34,388 nt of DNA from Patescibacteria group bacterium (GTDB taxonomy: Bacteria > Patescibacteriota > Kazan-3B-28 > UBA10110): contig JAHITC010000041.1 of assembly GCA_018817805.1 (NCBI GenBank), positions 1 through 34,388 of the forward strand. Direction: 5' to 3'. Below are positions 1 to 10,494 of the stretch, piece after piece. The notes beneath the pieces are model-generated. The model did not search any database. It was given only the letters and a program-made list of their open reading frames with translations, and was not told the DNA's origin. A program made the translations under genes and the position numbers. Every line of letters starts with the position of its first letter. The first letter of the stretch is position 1.

Positions 1-372
1 GCCAACGGGGATGCTGTCTTTTTGATTAGACCCGGATTTATCTTTAAATTGGGTCATTCTATTAAGCTCACCCATCTTGGAGATGGTAGTTAGAATCCAA
101 GCCAGCTCGCTATGAGCTGGTACTTGTGACTGAATAAAAATAATCGATTTTCTGGGGTCGATGCCAGCCGCTAAGTAGGTGGCGGCAGTTAGGTAAACGT
201 TTTTCTTTAGCTCTTTAGGGGGTTGCGGCAGGGTGATAGCATGCAAGTCGACTATACAAAAGAGATTAGTATATTTTTCTTGGCTCTCAACCCATTGCGT
301 AATAGCACCAAGGTAGTTACCTATGTGTAAGGTGCCGCTAGGTTGAATACCGCTAAATGATACTTTTTTCAT
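1..372 (-). CDS. trpS: Tryptophanyl-tRNA synthetase, N-terminal part (truncated by window edge)
   Basis: Reverse complement from the ATG at 372 reads MKKVSFSGIQPSGTLHIGNYLGAITQWVESQEKYTNLFCIVDLHAI...; the SGIQPSGxLHIGNYLGA signature is typical of TrpS. Confidence 0.95.
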   Translation of the reverse strand, partial: MKKVSFSGIQPSGTLHIGNYLGAITQWVESQEKYTNLFCIVDLHAITLPQPPKELKKNVYLTAATYLAAGIDPRKSIIFIQSQVPAHSELAWILTTISKMGELNRMTQFKDKSGSNQKDSIPVG

Positions 373-446
373 ACAACTTAAAACTAGCACAAATTGGTGG
401 TCTTAGTAAGAGAGAGGTACTATATAATGTAAGTGAAATAGCATCT

Positions 447-1358
447 ATGGATAATAATAAAAAGGCCGTACTGGTGCCGATAATCTTCTTCAAGCACTAT
501 GATTGGGCGCTTAGCATTAGAGAGCTACGGAGATATCTATGGCAAGCCGAACTTTCAGAGAGCCAAATTGAGAAGGTAATTGAATCTGTGCCTAGATTAA
601 ACTATCAAGCGGGTAGGGTTTGGTTGGGCAAAGACGGTTCGTTGTTAGAGCGCACCAAGTTAGCCCAAGAGTTTTGGTGTAAAGTAAAAAGATGGAGGTG
701 GATTTTTTCGAATGTCCCATTTCTTTCACAGGTATTTGTGTCTAACACTTTAGCGTTCGGGGCAATAAATAATAGTAGCGATATAGACCTGTTCTTGATT
801 GGAAAGTCCAAACGGCTTTGGACTATGCGAGCGTTTTTATTAGTGTGGTTCAACTTATTTAATCTGAGAGTGCAAAGCACTAATAGGCGAGCTAAATTTA
901 GTCCGGAGTTTTTTGTGAGCGAGACAGCTATCGATTTGCAACCTTTGCTAATAGATAACGATTATTACTTTTCTTTTTGGTTAGCGGACTTAGTCTCGAT
1001 CTGGTCGGACAATGTTGTCGGAAAATTTTGGACAGATAACAATTGGAATAAACATAATCTGCCGATTGCCTGGCGAAGCCCAAACCAGCAACCGTTAGTG
1101 CCTATTAAGAGCTCATTCTTTAAGATGTTATGTGAGAGAGTTTTGGTCGGGAAAATAGGCGATAAATTAGAAGGATGGTTAAAACGCACGCAAGAAAAAA
1201 TTATTCTGCGTACAAATGAACGCTTAGGAGTTAATCCTAGTATTATAATGAGTGATGACATAATTAAATTACATTTTAACGATCGTCGAGCTCAGATTAA
1301 AGAAGAAATTGAACGGATGTTGCATGAATTTGAAGAAGTAAAAACAAAAGTATGGTAG
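447..1358 (+). CDS. Nucleotidyltransferase-fold protein
   Basis: The ORF opens at 357 but the likely ATG is 447 (MDNNKKAV...), downstream of TATAAT at 423-428; contains LAFGAINNSSDIDLFLI, resembling the NTase G-[S]-x-x-x-SDIDL motif. Confidence 0.6.
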   Translation: MDNNKKAVLVPIIFFKHYDWALSIRELRRYLWQAELSESQIEKVIESVPRLNYQAGRVWLGKDGSLLERTKLAQEFWCKVKRWRWIFSNVPFLSQVFVSNTLAFGAINNSSDIDLFLIGKSKRLWTMRAFLLVWFNLFNLRVQSTNRRAKFSPEFFVSETAIDLQPLLIDNDYYFSFWLADLVSIWSDNVVGKFWTDNNWNKHNLPIAWRSPNQQPLVPIKSSFFKMLCERVLVGKIGDKLEGWLKRTQEKIILRTNERLGVNPSIIMSDDIIKLHFNDRRAQIKEEIERMLHEFEEVKTKVW

Positions 1359-2674
1359 ATTGGTGGGGAAAAATTGAGAGAGCGTTGTTGTGGTTAGTGT
1401 TAATAGTGTTGCCTTGGCAAATGCGGGTGGTGTTAATGCCAATTTTCCGATCTGATATTTTTATTGAATATTTGTCGATCTCTCTTTACCTAACGGATAT
1501 TTTAGTTGCGAGCTTGTTGATCGTTTGGATTGTGTTGATGCTTCTCAGGCGTCAAAAATTAATTCTAGGACAGAGGTTAATCTTTTGGTCTGTAGTAAGT
1601 TTCATTGGATGGATATGGGTAACATTATGTTTAACAAAATTAACAGGTGTTTTAATTAATCCAATAATAGGGGTGTGGGCGGCGAGTAAAATTACCCTGT
1701 TTGGTTTATTTTATTTTTACCTAATAAATCGAGTGAGAAGCGTAACAGATATAGTTATGCCTCTATCGATTGGAATTTTTTTACAAGGGGGCATCGCCAT
1801 AGGGCAATATTTTTCAAACCATTCTTTGGGGCTTAAACTGCTAGATGAGTCGGTGTTAGACCCTATTGATAGAGGGATCCCAGTGGTGATAAAAAATGGC
1901 ATTAGACAGCTGAGGGCCCACGGGTTAACACCTCACGCCAATGTATTAGGGGGATATTTAGCAGTTGGTCTACTGCTATTAAAAACAGAATTATTACGTA
2001 AAAACAATTATTGGTTATGGGTAAGTTTTTTGTTGGGAATGACTGGTTTATTTTTAAGCTTTTCTCGTACTGCTTGGCTAGTGTTTGTAATAGGGAGCAT
2101 TATTATCAGTTGGTATAGTTTGCGTTATAAGCTAGTTAATCCTGGTCGTTTATTAAAGGGATGGGCAATTAGCTTGGTTCTGATTGCTGTATTGGTAGTT
2201 AGTCAGTATCAAGCGGTTCTGCCACGAATAACTGCTAATCAGGCGATTGAGCAAAATTCATTAACCGAGCGCGAACAACAATTTGAAGAATTCAAAGACA
2301 TTTATTCTGGCAACGAAGCTTTTGGGGTGGGTATTGGCCAATATTTAGCAAATAATATGGAATTAGTTGATGTTATTTCTACTAACAATGATTACCCTCA
2401 ACCAGTGCATAATATGTTTTTGTTAGTGTTAGCAGAGTTAGGCATAATGGGGTTAATATTCTTTGGAATTGTTCTAATAAGAGGGCTAATTGAGCTCTGG
2501 AGAACAAAACCATCCCTTACTAAGATAGCTGTAATCTCGGCTTTGATGGGTGTCATAATCCTAGGTCTGACTGATCATTACATTTGGGATCTACAGCAGG
2601 GGAAATTAGTGTTTTGGTTAGTTTTAGCTTTAACTACCATTACTGGATATAATAAAGAGTATGGAAGAAGATAA
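1352..2674 (+). CDS. O-antigen ligase/polymerase family multi-pass membrane protein
   Basis: Many hydrophobic helices; HGLTPHANVLGGYLAVGLLL, FLSFSRTAWLVF and PVHNMFLLVLAELGIMGLI are typical of Wzy/WaaL family; overlaps the previous stop. Confidence 0.75.
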   Translation: MVDWWGKIERALLWLVLIVLPWQMRVVLMPIFRSDIFIEYLSISLYLTDILVASLLIVWIVLMLLRRQKLILGQRLIFWSVVSFIGWIWVTLCLTKLTGVLINPIIGVWAASKITLFGLFYFYLINRVRSVTDIVMPLSIGIFLQGGIAIGQYFSNHSLGLKLLDESVLDPIDRGIPVVIKNGIRQLRAHGLTPHANVLGGYLAVGLLLLKTELLRKNNYWLWVSFLLGMTGLFLSFSRTAWLVFVIGSIIISWYSLRYKLVNPGRLLKGWAISLVLIAVLVVSQYQAVLPRITANQAIEQNSLTEREQQFEEFKDIYSGNEAFGVGIGQYLANNMELVDVISTNNDYPQPVHNMFLLVLAELGIMGLIFFGIVLIRGLIELWRTKPSLTKIAVISALMGVIILGLTDHYIWDLQQGKLVFWLVLALTTITGYNKEYGRR

Positions 2675-3044
2675 TAAGGAAATTAGCCATCATAAGGTTG
2701 AATTAGAGTTAGACGCCAAGATCTTCGCGGCGCTTAGTTATATTTCAGTTTTGTTTTTAGTTCCCTGGGTGGTTAAAAAGGATGATCGATATGTTAATTT
2801 TCATATTCGCCAAGGAGCTGCTTTATTTATATCCGAAGTGGTGGTTTGGTTTATCTTATGGACAATCGGATCATTTTTAACAGCCGTTATTGATATGAAA
2901 GCTATTATTATGATGATTTGGTTATATAAACTAATGTGGATAGGATTCGCTGCTATTAGTGTCTACGGAGTGTATTACGCCATTAAAGGTAAGAAAAAAG
3001 CCATTCCCTGGCTTTGGATTGTTTCTCGCAATCTAAAGATGTAG
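2661..3044 (+). CDS. Small membrane protein, DUF4870/Tic20-like
   Basis: KIFAALSYISVLFLVPWVVKKDDRYVNFHIRQGAALF pattern followed by TM helices. Confidence 0.55.
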   Translation: MEEDNKEISHHKVELELDAKIFAALSYISVLFLVPWVVKKDDRYVNFHIRQGAALFISEVVVWFILWTIGSFLTAVIDMKAIIMMIWLYKLMWIGFAAISVYGVYYAIKGKKKAIPWLWIVSRNLKM

Positions 3045-3105
3045 TTGCTTGCCAAGGGGTGAGATTTAGCTTATTTTTAAGTAACTGTCGTAGAGTTGAT
3101 TAAAT

Positions 3106-3181
3106 GGGCCGTTAGCTCACTTGGTAGAGCGCATGCATGGCATGCATGAGGTAACCGGTTCGATCCCGGTACGGTCCACCA
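3106..3181 (+). tRNA. tRNA-Ala (anticodon GGC), CCA encoded
   Basis: Complete cloverleaf: GGGCCGT/ACGGTCC acceptor, GCTC/GAGC D-stem, CATGC-ATGGCAT-GCATG anticodon arm, ACCGG-TTCGATC-CCGGT T-arm, ACCA end. Confidence 0.97.
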
Positions 3182-3235
3182 CGAATCATTTATGGGGCTC
3201 TGGTTTATAACTGTGTTAATTATTTAAAAAATATT

Positions 3236-3781
3236 ATGAAGAAAATAAACAACTTTCTGAAGTACATAACTGCTCTGGGGGTATGTGTGTTAATTAGGCT
3301 GTTACCTTGGAGGGTGCCAAACGTGGAGCCAATTATGGGCACATTGTTGCCAATTAGTAAGGGCTTTGGTTATGCAAGTGGTTTTTTGTTTGGGTTCATT
3401 AGTATTATCATTTTCGATTCATTCACTATGTTTGGAGTTTGGACTTGGGTCACAGCTATTGCTTATGGGCTAGTCGGTTTAGGCGGAGCATGGTGGCTAA
3501 AGAACAGAAAACCGAGTGCCAAAAATTTCGTAGCATATTCTATTGTTGCTACTTTAGCTTACGATTTTATGACAGGTCCAATTATGAGTAGTGTTGTTTT
3601 CAAAATGTCATTTATGCAGACGTTAATTGGACAAATTCCATTTACACTTTGGCATTTAGGCGGAAACATTATTCTCGCAGGAGTGCTTAGCCCTATATTA
3701 TATAAATGGGTCATTAGTAATCCAGAATTTAGTATTCAGGGGGCGAAGAATCTATTAGTTTCTCGCTCGCATGCTAAATAA
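3236..3781 (+). CDS. Multi-pass membrane protein, possibly ECF-transporter S-component-like
   Basis: About 5-6 hydrophobic segments; overall pattern (GFGYASGFLFGFISIIIFDSF...) resembles substrate-specific components of ECF transporters. Confidence 0.45.
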   Translation: MKKINNFLKYITALGVCVLIRLLPWRVPNVEPIMGTLLPISKGFGYASGFLFGFISIIIFDSFTMFGVWTWVTAIAYGLVGLGGAWWLKNRKPSAKNFVAYSIVATLAYDFMTGPIMSSVVFKMSFMQTLIGQIPFTLWHLGGNIILAGVLSPILYKWVISNPEFSIQGAKNLLVSRSHAK

Positions 3782-3858
3782 TTGAGCGTTACCCTTCATT
3801 AAGGGTGTGTTAAAATTAAGCTGCCCTTCGAGCAGTTTAATTGTAGGTATAAATAGAG

Positions 3859-6231
3859 ATGAAAAGTCTGGGTGGAAAATTAGATCATCAAAAGAACGAC
3901 ATTAAATGGCAAAGATATTGGTTGAAACACAAGCTCTTTGCAACCAGGCCGCGCAAAGGTAAGAAAAAATATATTTTAGATATGTTCCCATACCCATCGG
4001 GAGATGGTTTGCATGTTGGGCATCCTAGGGGATACACCGCCAGTGATATATTAGCGCATTATTATCGTTACAAAGGATACAATGTGTTACACCCAATAGG
4101 TTTCGATGCTTTTGGGCTTCCTGCTGAAAATGCTGCCATTAAAAAGGGGGTTCATCCGGAAGTTAATATTAAGAAAAACACTAAGCGATTCATGGAGCAA
4201 CTTAAAATGCTCGGCTTTTCTTACGATTGGGAAAGGGTAATTAATACTTCAGAGCCGTCGTATTATCGATGGACGCAATGGCTATTTTTGTTGCTATATA
4301 AAAACGGATTGGCTTATCGCAAGGAATCATATGTTAACTGGTGTCCTAAAGACAAAACTGTTTTAGCTAACGAACAAGTGGTTCATGGTTGTTGTGAGAG
4401 ATGTGGCTCGCAAGTAAGCCAAGAGAAACGTCGACAATGGTTTTTCAAAATCACCGAGTTGGCAGATCAATTACTTTCCGGGTTAGATGATTTAGATTGG
4501 CCGAATGGTACGAAAGAATTACAGCGCAACTGGATCGGTAGATCTAAAGGGGCAGACATTGAATTCAAAATTAATAATTCCAAGTTAAAAATTAAGGTAT
4601 TTACTACAAGGCCAGATACATTGTTCGGGGCTACCTATTTAGTTTTAGCACCAGAATATAAGGATGTGCTTAAAATTGTTGCACCAGAATGTCTGCAGAA
4701 AGTTGAAGATTATATTAAAACAGCCAACAAAAAAACCGAACTAGAAAGAGTGGCTAATAATAAAGATAAGACAGGAGTATTTAGTGGTAGTTATGCTGTT
4801 AATCCAGCCACCAACCAAGAGATCCCAATTTGGATAGCTGATTATGTTTTAGGAGGTTATGGCTATGGGGCAATTATGGCGGTGCCAGCACATGATGAGA
4901 GAGATTGGGATTTTGCTCGGAAATATAAGTTGCCGATAGTGGAGGTGATCGACGCTCAAAAAAATTCTTTACCTTTTGTTGGTGACGGAAAGTTAATTAA
5001 TTCCGGAAAATTTAGCGGTATGGTGGCTACGGCTGGCGGATCAGCTATTACTAAATTGGTGGGAGGGAAGCTAACTACTAAATATAAATTACGAGATTGG
5101 TTGGTTTCACGTCAGCGGTATTGGGGAGCACCTATTCCTGTTTTTTACGATAAGGATGACAAGATAATTTTAGTTGATGAAAAAGATCTTCCTCTATTGC
5201 TACCTAAAGATGTAGAGTTTAATCCTACTGGTGAATCGCCATTGATGGGCTCTAAAAAATTTAAGCAGATTCCGCTTAAATATAAAAAACTGGGAGCAGT
5301 GCGTAGAGAATATGATACGCTAGATACTTTCGTCTGTTCATCGTGGTATTTTATGCGCTATGTTGATAACGAAAATAACAAGAGCTTGGCTGACCTTAAG
5401 AAGCTAGATTACTGGTTGCCGGTAGATGTTTATATAGGTGGCACTGAGTTTGCTAACAGTCATCTACTGTTTGCTAGATTTATTACTAAAGTTTTATATA
5501 AACTCGGTTTAATTAATTTTGATGAGCCCTTTAAAAAACTCCAGCATCAAGGCTTGGTGCTAGGTGATGGTGGAGAGAAGATGAGCAAATCGAAGGGTAA
5601 CGTTGTTAACCCTGATGAAATAGTAGAAGGATATGGAGCAGATGCTCTTCGTGTTTATGAGATGTTTATGGGCCCATTCGATCAATATATTCCGTGGAGT
5701 ATGGCGGGAGTCGAGGGAGCAAAAAGATTTATTAATCGGTTATGGGGGTTAAATATTGTAAGCAAGGCACTAGAGACGGATCGTGCTATTCACAAGCTAA
5801 TTTCGAAGGTAACATCCGATATCGAGAGTCTCCATTTTAATACTGCTGTTAGCTCGTTTATGGAGTTCGTTAATTTAGCAACTGATAAAGGCATTACGCT
5901 TAAAACTTTTAAAACTTTAGCGATTTTAGTTTCACCTTTTGCTCCGCATTTAGCCGAAGAAATTAATCATAAGCTTGGAAGCCGGAAAAGCGTGTTTGTT
6001 TCTAAGTGGCCGGAATTTGATGCCAAGCTGATTGAAGACCCAGTAGTAACTATAGCTGTTCAGGTCGATGGCAAGTTGCGAGCCACATTGGACGTGGGTA
6101 GAGATATTAGCGAAAATAAGGTAAAGAGCATGGCGCTTGCAATAGAATCTGTTAGTAAATATCTAATCAACAAAGATAATTCAAAATATCATTATGTGCC
6201 TAGAAAGATAATTAATTTTATTTCGAAGTAA
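3859..6231 (+). CDS. leuS: Leucyl-tRNA synthetase
   Basis: PYPSGDGLHVGHPRGYT (HIGH-type), editing domain TTRPDTLFGATYLVLAPE, KMSKSKGNVVNPDEIV. Confidence 0.98.
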   Translation: MKSLGGKLDHQKNDIKWQRYWLKHKLFATRPRKGKKKYILDMFPYPSGDGLHVGHPRGYTASDILAHYYRYKGYNVLHPIGFDAFGLPAENAAIKKGVHPEVNIKKNTKRFMEQLKMLGFSYDWERVINTSEPSYYRWTQWLFLLLYKNGLAYRKESYVNWCPKDKTVLANEQVVHGCCERCGSQVSQEKRRQWFFKITELADQLLSGLDDLDWPNGTKELQRNWIGRSKGADIEFKINNSKLKIKVFTTRPDTLFGATYLVLAPEYKDVLKIVAPECLQKVEDYIKTANKKTELERVANNKDKTGVFSGSYAVNPATNQEIPIWIADYVLGGYGYGAIMAVPAHDERDWDFARKYKLPIVEVIDAQKNSLPFVGDGKLINSGKFSGMVATAGGSAITKLVGGKLTTKYKLRDWLVSRQRYWGAPIPVFYDKDDKIILVDEKDLPLLLPKDVEFNPTGESPLMGSKKFKQIPLKYKKLGAVRREYDTLDTFVCSSWYFMRYVDNENNKSLADLKKLDYWLPVDVYIGGTEFANSHLLFARFITKVLYKLGLINFDEPFKKLQHQGLVLGDGGEKMSKSKGNVVNPDEIVEGYGADALRVYEMFMGPFDQYIPWSMAGVEGAKRFINRLWGLNIVSKALETDRAIHKLISKVTSDIESLHFNTAVSSFMEFVNLATDKGITLKTFKTLAILVSPFAPHLAEEINHKLGSRKSVFVSKWPEFDAKLIEDPVVTIAVQVDGKLRATLDVGRDISENKVKSMALAIESVSKYLINKDNSKYHYVPRKIINFISK

Positions 6232-6234
6232 ATT

Positions 6235-6873
6235 ATGGAAGATCAAGACGAAGCTAATCTACAAGTTGAGAAAGAGGAAATAATTGTCGAGAAAGAATGG
6301 GTGCGCATCGAGCGTCTTTTAGCTAAGAAAAACAACGCAGCATGTAGTATGGCGATTGTTGAAGTAGACAAACTTTTTCGCGAAGTTTTGGGTATAGTGA
6401 GTTTTGGTGAAACAGTTCATGAGGCAATAGCTAATGCATCGGGGATGTTTTCAGATATGAAGGGTTTGATGGAAGGGCGAAAAGTATATGAAGACATCGT
6501 AGAAGTGCCAGGTTTCTTGGTGGATAAAAATGTAGCTAAACATATAACGGCTATTTATTTGCAAGCTATTCTAGATATGTTAGGTAAAGACTATGAAGAC
6601 AAGGGCTATGGTAAAAAATTTGTAAACGAGCTGGTCTATTTTAGTGAACTGCATCCAAAGTTATTGCGTAATCTATTGGTGAGTGTTCTGGTGTTTCTGG
6701 TTGGTGTATGGTTTTTAGCTGACACTGCGCCTGGGCAATGGATGGTGGGGCTTGCTGTTGGGTTTACCAGATTTGTACTGCAATGGGTGTGGGGTTTGGT
6801 TCTAATTGTTTTAGTGGTGCTAGGTATCGCAATTATTAGTTGGTTATTCTTCGAAAAACGAAAAAATCGGTAG
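6235..6873 (+). CDS. Hypothetical protein with C-terminal transmembrane helices
   Basis: ORF 3 bp after leuS; two hydrophobic segments (LLVSVLVFLVGVWFLA, VWGLVLIVLVVLGIAIISWLF). Confidence 0.6.
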   Translation: MEDQDEANLQVEKEEIIVEKEWVRIERLLAKKNNAACSMAIVEVDKLFREVLGIVSFGETVHEAIANASGMFSDMKGLMEGRKVYEDIVEVPGFLVDKNVAKHITAIYLQAILDMLGKDYEDKGYGKKFVNELVYFSELHPKLLRNLLVSVLVFLVGVWFLADTAPGQWMVGLAVGFTRFVLQWVWGLVLIVLVVLGIAIISWLFFEKRKNR

Positions 6874-6921
6874 AGCGAAAGTTTGTTACAATAAAGTGTG
6901 CTTATTCTAAATCATTAAGGG

Positions 6922-9900
6922 ATGAAGTTTGTTCATCTACATGTTCACAGCCATTACAGTTTGTTAGACGGGTTAAGTAAAATCCCAGATCTAGTGGCAA
7001 AAGCTAAGGAGCAAGGCGCCGAAGCTTTAGCATTAACTGATCATGGAGTAATGTATGGCATCATCGAGTTCTACGAAACCTGTAAAAAGGTCGGCATTAA
7101 GCCGATCTTGGGAACCGAAGTTTATATTGTTGAAGGTAAGTTAGAGCAAAAAGAGAATATTCCAGGGAAGCATAGATATTTTCATTTAACTTTGTTAGCA
7201 AAAAATTATGCTGGATATCTTAACTTGATGAAAATTACCACCAAAGCGCATATTGATGGATATTACTACAAACCCAGAATTGATCACGAGTTTTTGGAGC
7301 AGCATAGTGAGGGAATTATTGCCTTGTCTGGTTGTCTGAAAGGAGAGCTACCTACAGCTATTGTGGAGGGTAATTTGACTAAAGCCAAAGAAGTTATTCA
7401 GTGGCACCAGAAAGTTTTTAAAGATGATTATTATATAGAAGTTCAGTATCATCCAAATATACCAGACCAAATTAAAGCCAATATAGGTTTGAAGGCAATA
7501 GCGAAAGAGTTTAGTGTGCCACTAATAGCATCGACCGATTCCCATTATATTAGGCCAGAAGATGCTGAGGCTCACGAAGTGTTGCTTTGTGTGCAAACTG
7601 GGGCAAAGCTTGCAGATGAAAAACGTTTTAGCATGAAAGGAGAGATCTTTGATCTAACTGACCCGTCTGTTATTGCAGAAGCTTTTGCGGATACCCCAGA
7701 GGTTATTGCTAATACTCAAAAAGTTGCAGACAAATGTAACGTTGAACTAGAGCTCGATAAAATTATTTTACCTAGCTTTGATCTGCCGGATGGTGAGACG
7801 GGGCATAAAGATTATTTAAGGAAGCTAGTTGATAGCGGCGTTAAAGAGTATTTTGGTGATCAACCATCTAAAGAAGTGTTAGAGAGGATCGAGTACGAGC
7901 TGGGTGTTATTCACCAAATGCAATATGAAACATATTTTTTGGTGGTGGCTGATTTAGTTGGGTGGGCTAAGGCTCACGGAGTTTTGGTAGGTCCTGGTCG
8001 AGGTAGCGGGGCGGCTAGTTTAGTGTCATATGTGTTAAAGATCACGGATATTAATCCGTTGGACTACGATTTAATTTTTGAGAGATTTTTAAATCCATCG
8101 CGTATCTCGATGCCAGATTTTGATATAGATTTTGCAGACGATCGTAGGGGAGAAGTTATTAATTATGTAGTTGAAAAATATGGCAAGGATAGAGTCTCAC
8201 AAATTGTAACATTTGGGACTATGGCAGCCAGAGCATCGTTGCGTGATACGGCCAGAACGATGGGAATGTCATATACAGAAGTCGACAGAATTGCTAAATT
8301 AATTCCATTTGGCTTATCTCTAAGCGAAGCTATTAGCGCCGTAGATGAGTTGAAAGATCTTTATGCGCAAAACGAACAGGTACGTTCTCTCATTGATTTA
8401 GCAAAAAGATTGGAAGGGGTGGTGCGGCACACATCAGTACATGCCGCAGGAGTTGTAATAGCGGATAAACCATTAGTTAATTACACGCCTCTACAAGTTG
8501 CGAGCAAAGGAGATATCTCGTATGTTACTCAGTATTCGATGTTTCCAATAGAAAAGTTGGGACTACTAAAGATAGATTTTTTGGGGCTTAAAAATCTAAC
8601 TATTATTAAAAATACGTTACGCATAATTAGAAAAACGAAAGAAAAAGAAATCGATATTTCCAAGATTCCTTTAACTGACCCTAAAGTGTTTGAACTATTT
8701 GCTAGAGGTGAGACTACAGGAGTATTTCAGTTTGAGAGTGAGGGGATGAAGCGAAATTTACAGGAATTACGACCAACTGTTTTTACCGACATTATTGCCA
8801 TGGTTGCTCTTTATCGTCCTGGGCCAATGGCGCTAATCCCAGATTTCATTGAGCGTAAGCATGGAACTAAAAGAACCGAGTATTTACATCCCAGGCTCGA
8901 ACCTATTTTAAAAGAAACATACGGCATTGCTGTATATCAGGAGCAAGTGCTTAGAATTGCCCGAGATTTGTGTGGTTTTTCTTTAGGGGAGGCAGATATT
9001 TTGCGCAAAGCTATTGGTAAGAAAATTGCCACTCTTTTAATGGAGCAGAAGAAAAAATTCATTGAAGGAGGGGTGGCCAATGGAATAAGCAAGGGGATCG
9101 CCGAGGAACTGTTTGAGTTTGTCGAGCCATTTGCAGAGTATGGATTTAACAAAGCTCATGCTACTTCGTATGCATTAATTGCGTATCAAACCGCATATTT
9201 AAAACGTCATTTCCCTAGTGAGTTTTTAGCGGCGCTTATGACCTCGGACCAAAATGATTTGGATAAAGTGGCTAAAGATATTGCCGAATCAGAGCGATTC
9301 GGTAGCAAGGTTTTGCCACCATCAGTTAATGAGAGTTTTACTGATTTTGCAGTAGTAAAAGAAACTGGCAATATTCGGTTCGGGCTTAATGTGATTAAAA
9401 ATGTAGGTCGCAAAGTATCTGATTTAATTGTTGAAGAAAGAGGTGAGCGCGGGCCATACAAAGACATTGCTGATTTTCTAAAAAGAGTGCCCAAGGAAGC
9501 ATTAAACAAGAAAGTACTAGAGTCTCTCTCTAAGGCGGGGGCTTTAGAAGAATTTGGTGATCGTAAGGAATTTTTAGAAAACGTAGACACGATGCTGGAG
9601 TTTGTGGGTACGCGAGATAAGCAAGGGGATATTAATCAAATTGGTATTTTTGGGGAAGGAGTAATAGCAGCTTCAATTTTTCAGCTTAAACCAGCTACTT
9701 GTTCAACTGAGAAGGAGCGCTTAAGTTGGGAGAAAGAATTACTTGGTACTTTTGTGTCAAAACATCCGCTTAAGGAAATTCTGCCAAGATTAAAAAAGAC
9801 CAATGTTAATACTACTGATATATCGTCTTTGCATGAGGATTCTGATGGGAAAGTCATTAAGTTAGGCGGCATGGTTTCAGTAGTTCAGAAAGTAAATACT

Positions 9901-10449
9901 AAAAACGGTGAGCCAATGGCTTTTCTTAAGTTTGAAGATTTAACAGGTAGTTTGGAGGTAATCGTTTTCCCTAAAATCTTACAAGCTCATAGCTCTCTTT
10001 TTACTTTGGATAAGATTTTAATCATCGATGGTAAGGTAAATGTTAAAGATAAGACACATGAGGAAGGCACCGAAACTATTGTGCGGAGTGAGGCAAAGGT
10101 TATTGCTGAATCGGTGATTGAGGTAACAGACGAATATTTAGCTAAAGCTGAGACAATTACTAATTTGCAAAACAATAACTCAAATAGTTATTCGACCGAC
10201 AAGGCGAACAATAGTCAGGTGCCAACCAATACTCTGCGAGAAGAGAATGGGAGTTTAATTATTCGTTTGCCAATGGTTTTTGATAAAGCAAGACTTTTGC
10301 TAATCAAGCAGATACTAGAAAAAAACTCCGGTGACCTAGCAGTGCAATTAGAAGCATTTGATAAAGGCAGGTGGCGGAAGATAAAAACTATTACTAGGGC
10401 AAAATATAGCCCAGAGCTTGAAAAAGAGCTAGATCTGGCGTTATCATAG
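6922..10449 (+). CDS. dnaE: DNA polymerase III alpha subunit with PHP domain
   Basis: N-term FVHLHVHSHYSLLDG PHP motif; GPGRGSGAASLVSYVL; SMPDFDIDFADDRRGEVINYV catalytic Asp motif; C-terminal OB fold. Confidence 0.98.
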   Translation: MKFVHLHVHSHYSLLDGLSKIPDLVAKAKEQGAEALALTDHGVMYGIIEFYETCKKVGIKPILGTEVYIVEGKLEQKENIPGKHRYFHLTLLAKNYAGYLNLMKITTKAHIDGYYYKPRIDHEFLEQHSEGIIALSGCLKGELPTAIVEGNLTKAKEVIQWHQKVFKDDYYIEVQYHPNIPDQIKANIGLKAIAKEFSVPLIASTDSHYIRPEDAEAHEVLLCVQTGAKLADEKRFSMKGEIFDLTDPSVIAEAFADTPEVIANTQKVADKCNVELELDKIILPSFDLPDGETGHKDYLRKLVDSGVKEYFGDQPSKEVLERIEYELGVIHQMQYETYFLVVADLVGWAKAHGVLVGPGRGSGAASLVSYVLKITDINPLDYDLIFERFLNPSRISMPDFDIDFADDRRGEVINYVVEKYGKDRVSQIVTFGTMAARASLRDTARTMGMSYTEVDRIAKLIPFGLSLSEAISAVDELKDLYAQNEQVRSLIDLAKRLEGVVRHTSVHAAGVVIADKPLVNYTPLQVASKGDISYVTQYSMFPIEKLGLLKIDFLGLKNLTIIKNTLRIIRKTKEKEIDISKIPLTDPKVFELFARGETTGVFQFESEGMKRNLQELRPTVFTDIIAMVALYRPGPMALIPDFIERKHGTKRTEYLHPRLEPILKETYGIAVYQEQVLRIARDLCGFSLGEADILRKAIGKKIATLLMEQKKKFIEGGVANGISKGIAEELFEFVEPFAEYGFNKAHATSYALIAYQTAYLKRHFPSEFLAALMTSDQNDLDKVAKDIAESERFGSKVLPPSVNESFTDFAVVKETGNIRFGLNVIKNVGRKVSDLIVEERGERGPYKDIADFLKRVPKEALNKKVLESLSKAGALEEFGDRKEFLENVDTMLEFVGTRDKQGDINQIGIFGEGVIAASIFQLKPATCSTEKERLSWEKELLGTFVSKHPLKEILPRLKKTNVNTTDISSLHEDSDGKVIKLGGMVSVVQKVNTKNGEPMAFLKFEDLTGSLEVIVFPKILQAHSSLFTLDKILIIDGKVNVKDKTHEEGTETIVRSEAKVIAESVIEVTDEYLAKAETITNLQNNNSNSYSTDKANNSQVPTNTLREENGSLIIRLPMVFDKARLLLIKQILEKNSGDLAVQLEAFDKGRWRKIKTITRAKYSPELEKELDLALS

Positions 10450-10494
10450 TAGGTTAAAACAAGTTCTTTGAAATATAAAGGTAGGTGATGACAT

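Noticed and set aside
9207-9590. 127-aa minus-strand ORF within dnaE
   Set aside because: Antisense to conserved dnaE coding sequence; no independent support
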